NCBI GenBank assembly: GCA_029259695.1
Contig: JAJDEQ010000140.1
Location: 1-46,309 of the forward strand
Direction of reading: 5' to 3'
DNA: 46,309 nt
Source: Planctomycetota bacterium
GTDB taxonomy: Bacteria > Planctomycetota > B15-G4
The position numbers and the translations under genes were made by a program. This document shows positions 7,573-15,930 of this stretch, piece by piece (the first letter of the stretch is position 1; each line of letters starts with the position of its first letter). The notes under the pieces are model-generated. The model worked only from the letters and a program-made list of their open reading frames with translations, was not told the origin of the DNA and made no database searches.

Positions 7573-10164
7573 TCAGCGCGATGACGACGGCGACTCCAGC
7601 TCGGCGACCGTCCACGGTTCCTCGCGCTCGGCCGTGGCCGCTCGCACTTCGGCCACCTGTCGGGTGTCCACGGGGGCGGCGCCATGGCCCCACTCCCGGC
7701 GGATGTAGGTGGCCACGGCGGCGATCTCGGCATCCAGGCCGCCACCGAGTCCGGGCATGTCCTGGTCCCAGATGCGGCCGTCCACCTCGAGTGGTCCCTC
7801 GAGACCGTGCAGCAGGATGCGCAGCAATGGCCCGGGATCGCCCAGGACCCACGCCGACCCGGTGAGCCGGGGCGCCTTGCCCGGCTCGCCGCGGCCTGAT
7901 GCCTGGTGACACGTGGCGCAGGCCAGCGTGTAGAGCTCGCGGCCGCGCGCGAACAGCTCGTGCTGCTCCGCACTCAGCGGTGCGACGAACACGCTGGTCA
8001 CCGGATCGGGGTGACCGGGCCAGGCCAGCGCGGCGTGCACCTCGGCAGCCAGCGCCGCGGCGTCGTGTTCGGCGGGCCAGTCCCGCAAGGCGCGCGCGGC
8101 CGCGGGTTCGACGGCGAGGGCGATGCGACTCGGGCTCCCGTCGGCTTGCATCCCGCGTCCTGAGAGCAGACCGCCGAGCAGTGCCGCGGATTGGTATGGG
8201 GCCGTGCGCGCGCGGTCCGTTGCGAGGGCCAGCATCTGCTCGATGCGATCGGTGCGGCCCTCGCGCGTCACGCAGCGGGCGAGCAGCGTGAGCAGCTTCT
8301 CGCGACCGGCGAGTGGTTCGCGCCAGCGGGGGTCGTCCAGCAGGCGCTCCAGGAACGGAAACTCGCGTTGATAGAGGCCGCTGATCACGGCCGAGCGCGC
8401 CTCCGGTGAGTCGGCGTCCTCGGTCAGCAAGGCGTGCAACGCGCCGTTGGTCTCCTCGGTGTCCGCCGCGCCCAGCGAGAGCAGGACCTGGTGCCGGAGG
8501 GCTGGATCTCCGCGGCGGGCGCAGGCCAGCAGCAACGGCACCAACGAGCGGCGCACGAGCAGGTAGCGCTCCGACAGGCGCACCGCCGCTCGTTGCACCC
8601 GCGGGTCGGAGTCGCCCAGGGCCGCCTGCACCGTGTCCGCGTCGAGCCCTCCGATGCCGGCGAGAGTCCACAAGGCGTGGAGCCGGCCCAGCGCGGAGGG
8701 CGTCGAGGCCAGGTGCTCGCGCACCGACTCGACCACCTGGGGAACCTCGAACCAGCTCTCCACCAGCGTCTGTTGCGCGCGGTCACGCCACCAGCCCTCG
8801 GCGTGCGACAGCAGGCCTACGAGTTGCTCGGGTTCGGTCGTCGGCAACGAGCCGCCCCGGCGTACCGATCCGGGCGGCTGCTCTGCGCGCACGCGCCAGA
8901 TGCGACCCAGGCCCACCGGCCGATCGAGGCCGCGCTCGAGCACCTGGGTGCGCAGCCAGCTCGTCATGAAGATCCGGTGCTGCAGGATCCCGCGGTACAT
9001 GTCGACGACGTAGAGCGCGCCGTCCGGTCCGTCGGTGAGGTTCACCGGCCGGAAGCGCTCGTCGGTGGACGTCAGGAAGTCCAGCTCGCCATGGGGGTTG
9101 AGTGCCTGCAAACCGCCGGCGGCGGTCACGCTCAGTTCGAATCGCTGGACGACGTTGGCCGCGGGCTCGCACACGAAGGCACTGCCGCGGTAGGCCTGGC
9201 CCAGGCCGGTGCCGCGGTGGATCCAGGGGCCGCAGGCTGCGGTGACCGTGCGCAGCGTGAAGTCGTCGCGCAGCGTCTCCGGGCGGTAGCCACGGTTCAC
9301 TCCCGGAGTCATGCGCGCCGGGTGGACGGCGTGATCCAAGGCCAGTCCCACGTTCACGCCCGCGATGGGCCCGTGGTGTGGGTTGCGCAGGGAGTAGAAC
9401 GAGGGCACGAGGTCGGCCCGCAGCGGATCGGAGTTCGTGTTGAAGTACAGGCGCCCGTCGTCGTCCTGGGTCAGGCCCCACTGCCCGCCTGCGGGGACAC
9501 GCTCGTGCGCCCAGGCAGCGTCGACGAAGCGGTAGCGCCGGCCGAGGTTGGCGCAGGCGATGGTGTTGTCCAAGGTGGGCAGCAGGGCGTTGGGCGCGTG
9601 CTCGGGGCTGACCAGTCCGGCCAGACCGGTGTCCACCACGATGCGTTCATCGGCGCGACCGTCGCCATCCAGGTCGCGGCAGAAGAGCAGGTCGGGCGGC
9701 GCGATGACGAGTGCGCCGTCGCGGGTCGGCACCACCGCGCGGGGCAGCACCAGGCCGCTGAGGAAGTCGACGCGTTGGTCCATGCGTCCGTCGTCATCGG
9801 TGTCGCTCAGGACCGCCACCGCACCGACGGGGCTGCGTTCGCCCTCGCCGTTCACGTCGGGCATGTAGCCCGTCATCTCCACGACCCACAGGCGACCCAG
9901 CGCGTCGAAGGCAACGGCAACCGGGTCGTTGACCAGGGGTTCGGCGGCCACGAGTTCCACGACCAGTCCGTCGGGAACGCGCAGCGTCGCCCACTGCTCG
10001 TCCGGCGAGAGCACCGGGGCCGGGGGCACGCGCAGTTCCGGCGGCAGCGCGGGCTGCGACTCTCCGGCGCGATCACCTTGCTGGGCTGTGACCGTGTGCG
10101 CGCACGGAAGCGCGGCGAGCAGGCCTGCGGCGAGCAGGGCGATGGTGGGGGACGGCGATCGCAT
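7573..10164 (-). CDS. PVC-type membrane-bound dehydrogenase-like protein with C-terminal haem c domain
   Basis: This is an 863-residue protein starting at ATG 10164 (RSPSPTIALLAAGLLAALP signal peptide). Residues about 50-430 are the PVC-type dehydrogenase beta-propeller (LVNDPVAVAFDALGRLWVVE, DTDDDGRMDQ, NLTDGPDGALYVVDMYRG and QHRIF are hallmark segments). A HEAT-like alpha-helical region follows (about 470-730), then a cytochrome c domain with CATCH at 749-753 and a candidate axial Met in the DMPGLGG segment. These proteins are abundant in planctomycetes and thought to be periplasmic oxidoreductases for sugars or alcohols; substrates are unknown. The start codon shares its A with the TGA of the upstream DinB gene (TGATG), so the two are translationally coupled. 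Confidence 0.85.
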   Translation of the reverse strand: MRSPSPTIALLAAGLLAALPCAHTVTAQQGDRAGESQPALPPELRVPPAPVLSPDEQWATLRVPDGLVVELVAAEPLVNDPVAVAFDALGRLWVVEMTGYMPDVNGEGERSPVGAVAVLSDTDDDGRMDQRVDFLSGLVLPRAVVPTRDGALVIAPPDLLFCRDLDGDGRADERIVVDTGLAGLVSPEHAPNALLPTLDNTIACANLGRRYRFVDAAWAHERVPAGGQWGLTQDDDGRLYFNTNSDPLRADLVPSFYSLRNPHHGPIAGVNVGLALDHAVHPARMTPGVNRGYRPETLRDDFTLRTVTAACGPWIHRGTGLGQAYRGSAFVCEPAANVVQRFELSVTAAGGLQALNPHGELDFLTSTDERFRPVNLTDGPDGALYVVDMYRGILQHRIFMTSWLRTQVLERGLDRPVGLGRIWRVRAEQPPGSVRRGGSLPTTEPEQLVGLLSHAEGWWRDRAQQTLVESWFEVPQVVESVREHLASTPSALGRLHALWTLAGIGGLDADTVQAALGDSDPRVQRAAVRLSERYLLVRRSLVPLLLACARRGDPALRHQVLLSLGAADTEETNGALHALLTEDADSPEARSAVISGLYQREFPFLERLLDDPRWREPLAGREKLLTLLARCVTREGRTDRIEQMLALATDRARTAPYQSAALLGGLLSGRGMQADGSPSRIALAVEPAAARALRDWPAEHDAAALAAEVHAALAWPGHPDPVTSVFVAPLSAEQHELFARGRELYTLACATCHQASGRGEPGKAPRLTGSAWVLGDPGPLLRILLHGLEGPLEVDGRIWDQDMPGLGGGLDAEIAAVATYIRREWGHGAAPVDTRQVAEVRAATAEREEPWTVAELESPSSSR

Positions 10165-10703
10165 CACGGGCGATACGTCGATCCGTCCTTGGACACTTCC
10201 CACTCGTCGGAGCGTCCCTTGGGGATGCTCAGGGAACGCCAGCTCGGGCCGGCGAAGTGTCGTGCGAGCTGCACGATCTGTCCGACGTGGTAGGCGTAGT
10301 GGGTGAGCTGTCGCTGGATCGCCTGGAGCACGGTGTGCGCTTCGCCGCGGATCGTCACCGTGCGCCCGAGGTCGTCGGGTTGCAGCGCGTCGATCGCGTC
10401 CAGGCATGTGCGCCAGCCGGCGTCCCAGGCCTGCCCCAGAGTGACGCGGTCGTCGCAGCGCTCGAGGATGAACTCGGTGTCTCGGGCGCGGTCGGGCTTC
10501 TCGCCATCGGTGGCGAGGAAGTCGGTCCAGCGGGAACGCATGTTCCCGGCGAGGTGCTTGACGATGATCGCGATCGTGTTGGAGTCGCGCTGCATGGCCC
10601 GGGCGAAGTCGCCATCCGACACCTGGGCCAGGGCGGCGTCAGCCAGCTCCCGGTACTTGCGTAGCTGGCGCGTCACGTCGGTGAGGTAATCGGCCGGGTC
10701 CAT
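10164..10703 (-). CDS. DinB-superfamily protein, DUF1572 type
   Basis: This 179-residue cytoplasmic protein has a four-helix-bundle pattern. Candidate metal ligands typical of the DinB/YfiT superfamily are present: a His in IVKHLAGNMRSRWTDF and the pair in HYAYHVGQI. The WRSLSIPKG tail is seen in DUF1572 members. Many DinB-fold proteins are metal-dependent thiol transferases or are stress-linked, but DUF1572 has no assigned reaction. ATG 10703 is followed downstream by a TGATG overlap with the PVC-type haem protein gene, which implies one transcript. No functional link between the two is obvious. Confidence 0.8.
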   Translation of the reverse strand: MDPADYLTDVTRQLRKYRELADAALAQVSDGDFARAMQRDSNTIAIIVKHLAGNMRSRWTDFLATDGEKPDRARDTEFILERCDDRVTLGQAWDAGWRTCLDAIDALQPDDLGRTVTIRGEAHTVLQAIQRQLTHYAYHVGQIVQLARHFAGPSWRSLSIPKGRSDEWEVSKDGSTYRP

Positions 10704-11057
10704 GGGGCCATGGTGGCGGGGCGAGGAAGGGCCTGCAACCGGCCTTCAGCGCCCCGCATCGAGCCATCCTCCCTCGAGGCCCGCGCCGGGGCTCCAGGGC
10801 ACCTGCGGCCACGTGGAAGCCGTCAGGGCCGGGTCGCCCACGGCGGGCCCGGGGTTGGGAGCTGCCCGCCGTGGTTGACTTGCGCGGCGGGGGCCGGCGA
10901 GGGGGCGTACAACGGACTCCGGCGTGAAGAGAACGTCATGGATCGTGTCCGGAGGCTAGGTCACAATCCACGGTCCCCATCAGCGGAGCGTGGCCTGCCC
11001 CACCGGCCCGTGGCCCCGCTGAGACCGCGATTCCACCGGCCTCCGAGGGCTGCGCCC
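10704..11057. other. Intergenic region before desaturase
   Basis: This gap of about 350 bases lies between divergent genes. It contains a TTGACT at 10875-10880, but the nearest -10-like TACAAC is 27 bases further on, too far for a standard sigma-70 promoter. An in-frame ATG at 10938 could extend the desaturase by 40 Arg/Pro-rich residues. I see no other gene or RNA. Confidence 0.4.
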
Positions 11058-11963
11058 ATGCCTGCCATGCCGCCTCTGGATTCGACGGAGCGTGCCACGT
11101 CGCGCTCGCAGTTGAACTGGATCAACATCGCCTTCATCGCCGTCGCCCACCTGCTCGCGGTGCTGGCAGTGGTCTACATGGCGACGGTGCACTTCTCGCC
11201 CGCGACGTTGGTCCTCGCTGCGTGTTGGTACCTCGCGTGCGGCATGGCGATCACCGGCGGCTACCACCGACTGTTCGCGCACAAGAGCTACCGGGCGGCC
11301 TGGCCGTTGCGCCTCGCGTACCTGTGCTTCGGAGCCGGTGCGGTCCAGAACTCGGCCCTGCGCTGGGCGGCTGACCATCGCGTGCACCACGCGCACTGCG
11401 ACGAAGAGCTCGATCCCTACAACATCCGACGCGGCTTCTGGTGGGCGCACCTCGGGTGGGTGTTCGTGAACCGTCCCGGCCAGGAAGACCAGTCGGGCGT
11501 GCAGGACCTCGCGGCGGATCCGCTCGTGGCGTTCCAGCACCGTCACTTCGTCGCGCTGGCGTTCCTCTTCGCCGCGGCGATTCCGGGTGTCATCGCTGCT
11601 GCGTGGGGCGATGCAATCGGCGGTGTGTTGGTGGCCGGCATCCTGCGCCTCGTCGTGCAATGGCACGCCACGTTCTCGGTGAACTCGTTCGCCCACTGCG
11701 TCGGCAGTCGCCCCTACAGCCGCGAGACCACGGCACGCGACAGCGTGTTGACCGCGCTGATCAGCCTGGGCGAGGGCTACCACAACTTCCATCACCGCTT
11801 TCAGGCCGACTACCGCAACGGCGTGAAGGCCTACCACTTCGATCCCACCAAGTGGCTGGTCTGGTCCCTCGCCAAGGTCGGCGTCACCTGGGACCTGAAG
11901 CGCACGCCTCGCGAGGCCATCGAGCGCTCGCGCCAAGCGGTGGCCTCGACCCCAACGGGCTGA
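11058..11963 (+). CDS. Delta-9-type acyl-CoA/acyl-lipid fatty acid desaturase
   Basis: This 301-residue membrane enzyme introduces a cis double bond into saturated acyl chains using a di-iron centre. The three histidine boxes are intact: H70-RLFA-H75, H107-RV-HH111 and YH242-NF-HH246. Hydrophobic pairs flank boxes 1 and 3, as in the stearoyl-CoA desaturase fold (four transmembrane helices). I chose ATG 11058, which has GAGGG about 8 bases upstream; ATG 10938 would add a poorly conserved Arg/Pro-rich leader. There is no fused cytochrome b5 domain, so electrons must come from a separate ferredoxin or flavoprotein. The gene appears monocistronic and probably serves membrane fluidity. Confidence 0.9.
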   Translation: MPAMPPLDSTERATSRSQLNWINIAFIAVAHLLAVLAVVYMATVHFSPATLVLAACWYLACGMAITGGYHRLFAHKSYRAAWPLRLAYLCFGAGAVQNSALRWAADHRVHHAHCDEELDPYNIRRGFWWAHLGWVFVNRPGQEDQSGVQDLAADPLVAFQHRHFVALAFLFAAAIPGVIAAAWGDAIGGVLVAGILRLVVQWHATFSVNSFAHCVGSRPYSRETTARDSVLTALISLGEGYHNFHHRFQADYRNGVKAYHFDPTKWLVWSLAKVGVTWDLKRTPREAIERSRQAVASTPTG

Positions 11964-11986
11964 CGTCGGTCGGGCCCAGGCCGACG
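11964..11986 (+). terminator. Possible stem-loop after desaturase
   Basis: CGTCGG and CCGACG can pair across an 11-base loop immediately after the stop codon. The 6-bp GC stem has no T run, so it is a weak candidate. Confidence 0.25.
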
Positions 11987-12012
11987 CGCGGCAGCCGATG
12001 AGCGGATGCCGG

Positions 12013-12082
12013 TGGCTGATGGCCGATGGCCGATGGCTGATGGCTGATGGCTGATGGCTGATGGCTGATGGCTGATGGCTGA
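12013..12082. repeat. Ten tandem copies of a 7-bp repeat, TGGCYGA
   Basis: Ten consecutive heptamers run without interruption: eight are TGGCTGA and two, the second and third, are TGGCCGA. A partial unit (TG) follows, and a degenerate GATGCCGG precedes them. The array lies in the intergenic space between the desaturase stop and the end of the small membrane-protein gene. On the minus strand its frames read as a Ser-His-Gln-Pro-Ser-Ala-Ile periodicity, but no start supports translation. Such arrays expand and contract by slippage. Confidence 0.92.
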
Positions 12083-12132
12083 TGCCGCGGCTGTCGGGAG
12101 ACCGACTGGGCGGAACCCGACGCCCCGTGCGC

Positions 12133-12465
12133 TCAGTCCGGCTTGGGCCCCAGGCCGTTGGCGATCTCCACCAGCATCACGGCGGCCAGCCCCCAGGCCG
12201 GCGGGAGCCAGATCGGGAACAGCGAGTCGACGCTGCTGTAGCTCCAGGCCCCCGAGCGGATGGCGATCGACTCGCCCAAGGGCCCCAGCACGGTCCCGAC
12301 CACGTAGAGCACGACGTGTCGCCGGGTGCGCATCACCAGCAGCGCCCCGGCCGACATCACCAACATGGCACCGAGCAACCACTGCGGTCGATCCCAGAGC
12401 CCGGCCACCGCGGCGATGAGCAGCGCGTAGCCGAGCGCGCCCCGAGCCAGGCTGGGGGCGTTCAC
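12133..12465 (-). CDS. Small integral membrane protein of unknown function
   Basis: This is a 110-residue product if translation starts at GTG 12465; the ribosome-binding site is poor, so the start is uncertain. It contains about three or four hydrophobic helices (ALGYALLIAAVAGL, GAMLVMSAGALLVM, VVLYVVGTVLGPL) and a C-terminal motif with GESIAIRSGAWSYS and IWLPPAWGLAAV. The acidic residue and W-x-Y / P-x-W-L-P pattern resembles small membrane proteins of uncertain function related to DUF2878-like families; I cannot assign it firmly. It lies 79 bases downstream of the IPT/TIG gene on the same strand and could be cotranscribed. Confidence 0.55.
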   Translation of the reverse strand: MNAPSLARGALGYALLIAAVAGLWDRPQWLLGAMLVMSAGALLVMRTRRHVVLYVVGTVLGPLGESIAIRSGAWSYSSVDSLFPIWLPPAWGLAAVMLVEIANGLGPKPD

Positions 12466-12544
12466 CGGTCGGAGCGATCGCGGTTCGAGCGCGGCGCGCC
12501 GGGGCCCCGCAAGCTGACGTGAGCTTCGGCGTGCCGTGGGTGGC

Positions 12545-13606
12545 TCATGGATTCTCGTCGGTGGGGGCGATGACCGCGGTGCCGCTGATCTGGGTGTCGG
12601 GTTCACCGCTGCCGTCGAGTGTACCCTCGAAGGTCAGCGCGACCTGCCCGCCACTGGAGGCATTCACGGTGATGCTCCAGGGCTGGGCGAGCCCCATCCA
12701 GATCTTGTTGTCGATCACCGGCGGGTTGAGACTGACGACCGTGTTCTCGGTGTACGAGAGGGACGTGCCGAAGTCGGCGACGGTGAAGCTCTGCGGTGCC
12801 TGGTCGGTCGCGATGTCGAACGGGATCGTCATCACCACGGCACGGTTGGGGTTGTTGCCGACGCTGGCGTTGACCTGGATGTTGCCGGCCACCGTCTGAG
12901 CGCCGAGCGTCTTGCCCTTCACCGTGAAGCTGGAGCCGTTGGCGGTGGCCTGCAACGCCGGCTTGCCGATCTTCTTGGTGCTGCCGGTGGCGATGAGTGC
13001 CTCGGGCAGCGTGGTCGCGCCGAGCTTGCTCGCGATCTCCGCGGCCCACAGGCCGTTGGCCAGGCTCTTGGGCACGACGACCGTCCAGCTGTTGCCGCCG
13101 TCTCCCACGCTGGGGCCGAATTTCGGCTTGGCCTTCTTGCCGCCGATCTTCAGCTTGAGCTTCTTGCTCCCGAGGTTGTCGCCCTCGAGCGTGACCACGG
13201 TGCCGACCGGGGCCATGGACGGGTTGATGCCGGTGAGCGTGGGAGGCACCAGCGTGAGCATGGTCGGCGCCTGGACGGGCGTGGTGCCCTTGCCCTTGTT
13301 CTGGACGAACAGGCCGAACTCACCGGGCAGTCCCTTGCGCACCTCGGCGGTGAGCTCGGTGCCGGCCTCGTTGACCGTCAGCACCTTCAGGGCGAACTTC
13401 TTCTTCTCGCCGTCCTGCTGCAGCCACACCTTCGGCTTGGGGCCCACGAAGTCGGTGCCGGTGAGCGAGAGCTGCTCGAACAGGCCGGCCACGGTCGTGG
13501 ACACGCTGGCGATGGTGGGGTCGACCTGCGCCTGCAGACTGCCCGCGGATGCGAAGATCGAGATGCAGATGCCGAGCGCGATGGTGCGGGGATGGAAGAG
13601 TCTCAT
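12545..13606 (-). CDS. Secreted IPT/TIG-domain protein
   Basis: This is a 353-residue protein. ATG 13606 follows AAGGA at good spacing and opens a signal peptide (RTIALGICISIFASAGSLQA-Q). Two immunoglobulin-like IPT/TIG repeats are visible: an N-terminal one (about 24-115, ending in a Lys-rich strand and PTMLTLVPP) and a second (about 118-205, starting TLTGINPSMAPVGTVVTLEG). A C-terminal beta-sandwich follows (about 215-353: FTVADFGTSLSYTEN, WSITVNASSGGQVALTFEG). The chain is unusually Lys-rich in the first half (KKLKLKIGGKKAKPKFG). Such proteins are typical exported proteins of planctomycetes, with adhesion or structural roles suspected. No enzymatic motif is seen. Confidence 0.7.
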   Translation of the reverse strand: MRLFHPRTIALGICISIFASAGSLQAQVDPTIASVSTTVAGLFEQLSLTGTDFVGPKPKVWLQQDGEKKKFALKVLTVNEAGTELTAEVRKGLPGEFGLFVQNKGKGTTPVQAPTMLTLVPPTLTGINPSMAPVGTVVTLEGDNLGSKKLKLKIGGKKAKPKFGPSVGDGGNSWTVVVPKSLANGLWAAEIASKLGATTLPEALIATGSTKKIGKPALQATANGSSFTVKGKTLGAQTVAGNIQVNASVGNNPNRAVVMTIPFDIATDQAPQSFTVADFGTSLSYTENTVVSLNPPVIDNKIWMGLAQPWSITVNASSGGQVALTFEGTLDGSGEPDTQISGTAVIAPTDENP

Positions 13607-13846
13607 GCGGGTGGTCCTTCGAGCCTTGTGCGTGGGTGCCGTCGCGCGTGAGCCCTGAGTTCCGAGCCCTGCTCGCGTGACGGGAAAGGCCGTAGATCGG
13701 CGCGATGGGTCCGGGGGCTGGAGCGATTTCGCGCCGGGCGACAACGGCCGACGGGAGCCCGCGCCGACATCTGCTCCAGGGGTCACGCCGGCGTGGTTCG
13801 TGATGTGCGCCGCAGCGCCGCGCGACGCGGTGCGGGACCGGCCCCG

Positions 13847-15799
13847 TCAGGGCGAGTTGACCAGCGCATCCATGGCGCCGGTCAGCTCGTCGTAGGCCGT
13901 CTGTTGCTCGCTGTTCAACGGGCTCAGGAGCAGGTCGATCGACTCGCTGGGGTCCGTCGAGAGATCGTGGAAGCGCGCCTCGCAGGTGTACACGTTGAGC
14001 GCCAGTTTCCAGCGTCCGTCGCCGATGGCCTTGAGGTCCGCCGGGTGTTGTTCAGCCTCGACGGCGTTGGTGAGCGCGAAGCCCTGGGGCTGACCGGCGT
14101 CGGTGATGGCCACCTGGAAGGTCATGGTGCCGAGACCCACTCCGCCGATGATCGAGGTCGTGAGGCCGCCACCCGGATCCAGGGTGACGGGCACGATGTC
14201 GATCGACGGAGACGCCGCCAGCGTCCCGCCCATGAACGGCGTCGGCACGGAGTCGAAGGCCAGGAAGATGAACGCGGCCGCGTTGGGCACTCCGTTGGTG
14301 ACCACGAGTTCGGCCGTGTGCCCGCCCCAGAGCTCATCGCCGCAGATCGTGAGTGTCGCGCTCCCGGGGCCGGCGAAGCCGATGTCGGTCTGGCACACCG
14401 GCCCGAGCGACTGACAGATGGAGGGGAAGGGCGAGGCGGGCACGCCTGTGGGGTTGAAGATCTCGGCGAACAGGTGACTGCGGTCGCCCGCGGCGACGGG
14501 ATCGGCCAGCACAGGTCCCAGGTCCACTCCGTCGAGTGTCGTGGTGCCCATCACGTCGCCGAGGTCCACGCCGGCCAATCCGGCAATGGTCGGGAACAGA
14601 TCCACGGCGCTCACGAGTTCGTTCGACTCTCGGCCCGGTGAGCTGACGCCCCAACCCGAGGCGATCAACGGCACGCGCACGCCGCCCTCGAACAGCGTGC
14701 CCTTGCCCTTGGCCGGGTCCTGGGGCGCGACGATCACGTTGCCCGGCGTGCCGTTGTCCCCGATCACGAGCACCGTCGTGCGCGCTCGGACCGGCTCCGG
14801 CAAGGCGTCGAGCAGGCGGCCCAGCTCGGTGTCGAGTGCCTCGATCATGGCGCGGTACTGCCTGACCGCCGACGGGGTCGACAGGTCCTGGTTGTGCAGC
14901 GCGGCGGGCGGGTCGTGGAACGGGAAGTGCGGGGCGTGGAAGGAGACCTGGCAGAACCACGGCTCGGCGCTGGTGTCGATGAATTCCAGGGCGTCGTTCA
15001 CCGCGGCGCTCGTGGCGTACTGGTGCGACGGGCCTTCCTCGCCGTTCACGATGCGCGTCCAGCCGAAGTAGGTCTCGGGTGTCTCGAAGTTCGTCAGGCC
15101 ACCGGCGAAGTGGTCGAAGCCGGCGAGGTTGGGCGCGAGCATGCCGCCCAGCAGGGCGTCCGCGCCCAGGTGCCACTTGCCGATCAGGCCGCTGCGGTAC
15201 GCGCCGCGCGTTCCCGCGCTGAGCATCTCCGGCAACGTGATCTCGGCCAGCGGCAGTCCCGACAGTGTCTGTCCCAGCTGCAACTTCTGGTCCACGACCG
15301 TTCCGATGCCGGTGCGGAAACCGTGTCGTCCGGTGAGCAGCATCGCGCGCGAGGGCGAACAGTTCGGCGCGGCCCACGCGTTGCGGAACAACACGCCTTC
15401 GTCGGCCAGTGCATCCATCCTGGGCGTGGCCGGCAGGTCACCGCCCTCGGCGTAGGCGCCGACCACGTCGGTGCCCATGTCGTCGGCCACGACCAACAGG
15501 ACGTTGGGCCGGAACGGCTGCTGGGGTTCGAGTGCCGGGCCCCGGCGGCTGCCGACGTTCTCTTCGGTGCCACTCGGGGTGGCGGTGCCTGCGGGCTTGC
15601 CGACCGCACCGGGTGCGGGTGACAGCGGTGCGCCGGGCACCTGGGCAGCGGCGCTCGGCGCAGCCAGGGCCAGCAGCAGGCACACCACGGCCCAGCCTGA
15701 GCAACGACCGCGCTGCCGGCCGTTGTGACCGGGGCGCGCGATGGGCTGCGGCGGGACGGAGTGCAGGCGTACGACGACGAGGCGGGGGAGGAGTGCCAA
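13847..15799 (-). CDS. Cys-type sulfatase with an inserted planctomycete beta domain
   Basis: About 650 residues if TTG 15799 is used; other TTG/GTG codons follow and the start is uncertain, but a signal helix (about 35-52, VVCLLLALAAPSAAA) is clear. The sulfatase core begins at about 97: RPNVLLVVADDMGTD gives the metal-binding Asp pair, and N-C147-SPSR...TGRHGFRTG is the formylglycine motif with Cys as the modified residue. GKWHLG (207-212), HAPHFPF and GDNGTPGN complete the active site. Family members hydrolyse sulfate esters of polysaccharides outside the cytoplasm. Between the catalytic domain and the C-terminal subdomain (which resumes at about 588 with LKAIGDGRWKLA) sits an extra module of roughly 120 residues (463-583) that resembles the C-terminal domain of the protein at 3789-4802. 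A cognate sulfatase-maturing enzyme is not in the window. Confidence 0.85.
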   Translation of the reverse strand: MALLPRLVVVRLHSVPPQPIARPGHNGRQRGRCSGWAVVCLLLALAAPSAAAQVPGAPLSPAPGAVGKPAGTATPSGTEENVGSRRGPALEPQQPFRPNVLLVVADDMGTDVVGAYAEGGDLPATPRMDALADEGVLFRNAWAAPNCSPSRAMLLTGRHGFRTGIGTVVDQKLQLGQTLSGLPLAEITLPEMLSAGTRGAYRSGLIGKWHLGADALLGGMLAPNLAGFDHFAGGLTNFETPETYFGWTRIVNGEEGPSHQYATSAAVNDALEFIDTSAEPWFCQVSFHAPHFPFHDPPAALHNQDLSTPSAVRQYRAMIEALDTELGRLLDALPEPVRARTTVLVIGDNGTPGNVIVAPQDPAKGKGTLFEGGVRVPLIASGWGVSSPGRESNELVSAVDLFPTIAGLAGVDLGDVMGTTTLDGVDLGPVLADPVAAGDRSHLFAEIFNPTGVPASPFPSICQSLGPVCQTDIGFAGPGSATLTICGDELWGGHTAELVVTNGVPNAAAFIFLAFDSVPTPFMGGTLAASPSIDIVPVTLDPGGGLTTSIIGGVGLGTMTFQVAITDAGQPQGFALTNAVEAEQHPADLKAIGDGRWKLALNVYTCEARFHDLSTDPSESIDLLLSPLNSEQQTAYDELTGAMDALVNSP

Positions 15800-15930
15800 G
15801 CGACTTCTGCGGAGGACGGGAGGGCCCTGAAGTAGTGCAGTCCGGCGGTGTCGGGACCTCGGGCTGGACTCGGGGCTTCAGGGCGATTCTATCGCGGGCT
15901 TCGGAAATGTGTCGACATTAGACGGGCGCG

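Noticed and set aside
10875..10913. Sigma-70 promoter TTGACT/TACAAC before the desaturase
   Set aside because: The spacer is 27 bases, far outside the usual 16-18.
12001..12090. CRISPR array or coding repeat for the 7-bp units
   Set aside because: There are no spacers between units, and the Ser-His-Gln-Pro translation has no start codon or ribosome-binding site.
15883..15895. Short dyad GCGAT-TCT-ATCGC between the two divergent sulfatase-type genes as an operator
   Set aside because: Five-base arms are expected by chance at this GC content and nothing else supports it.
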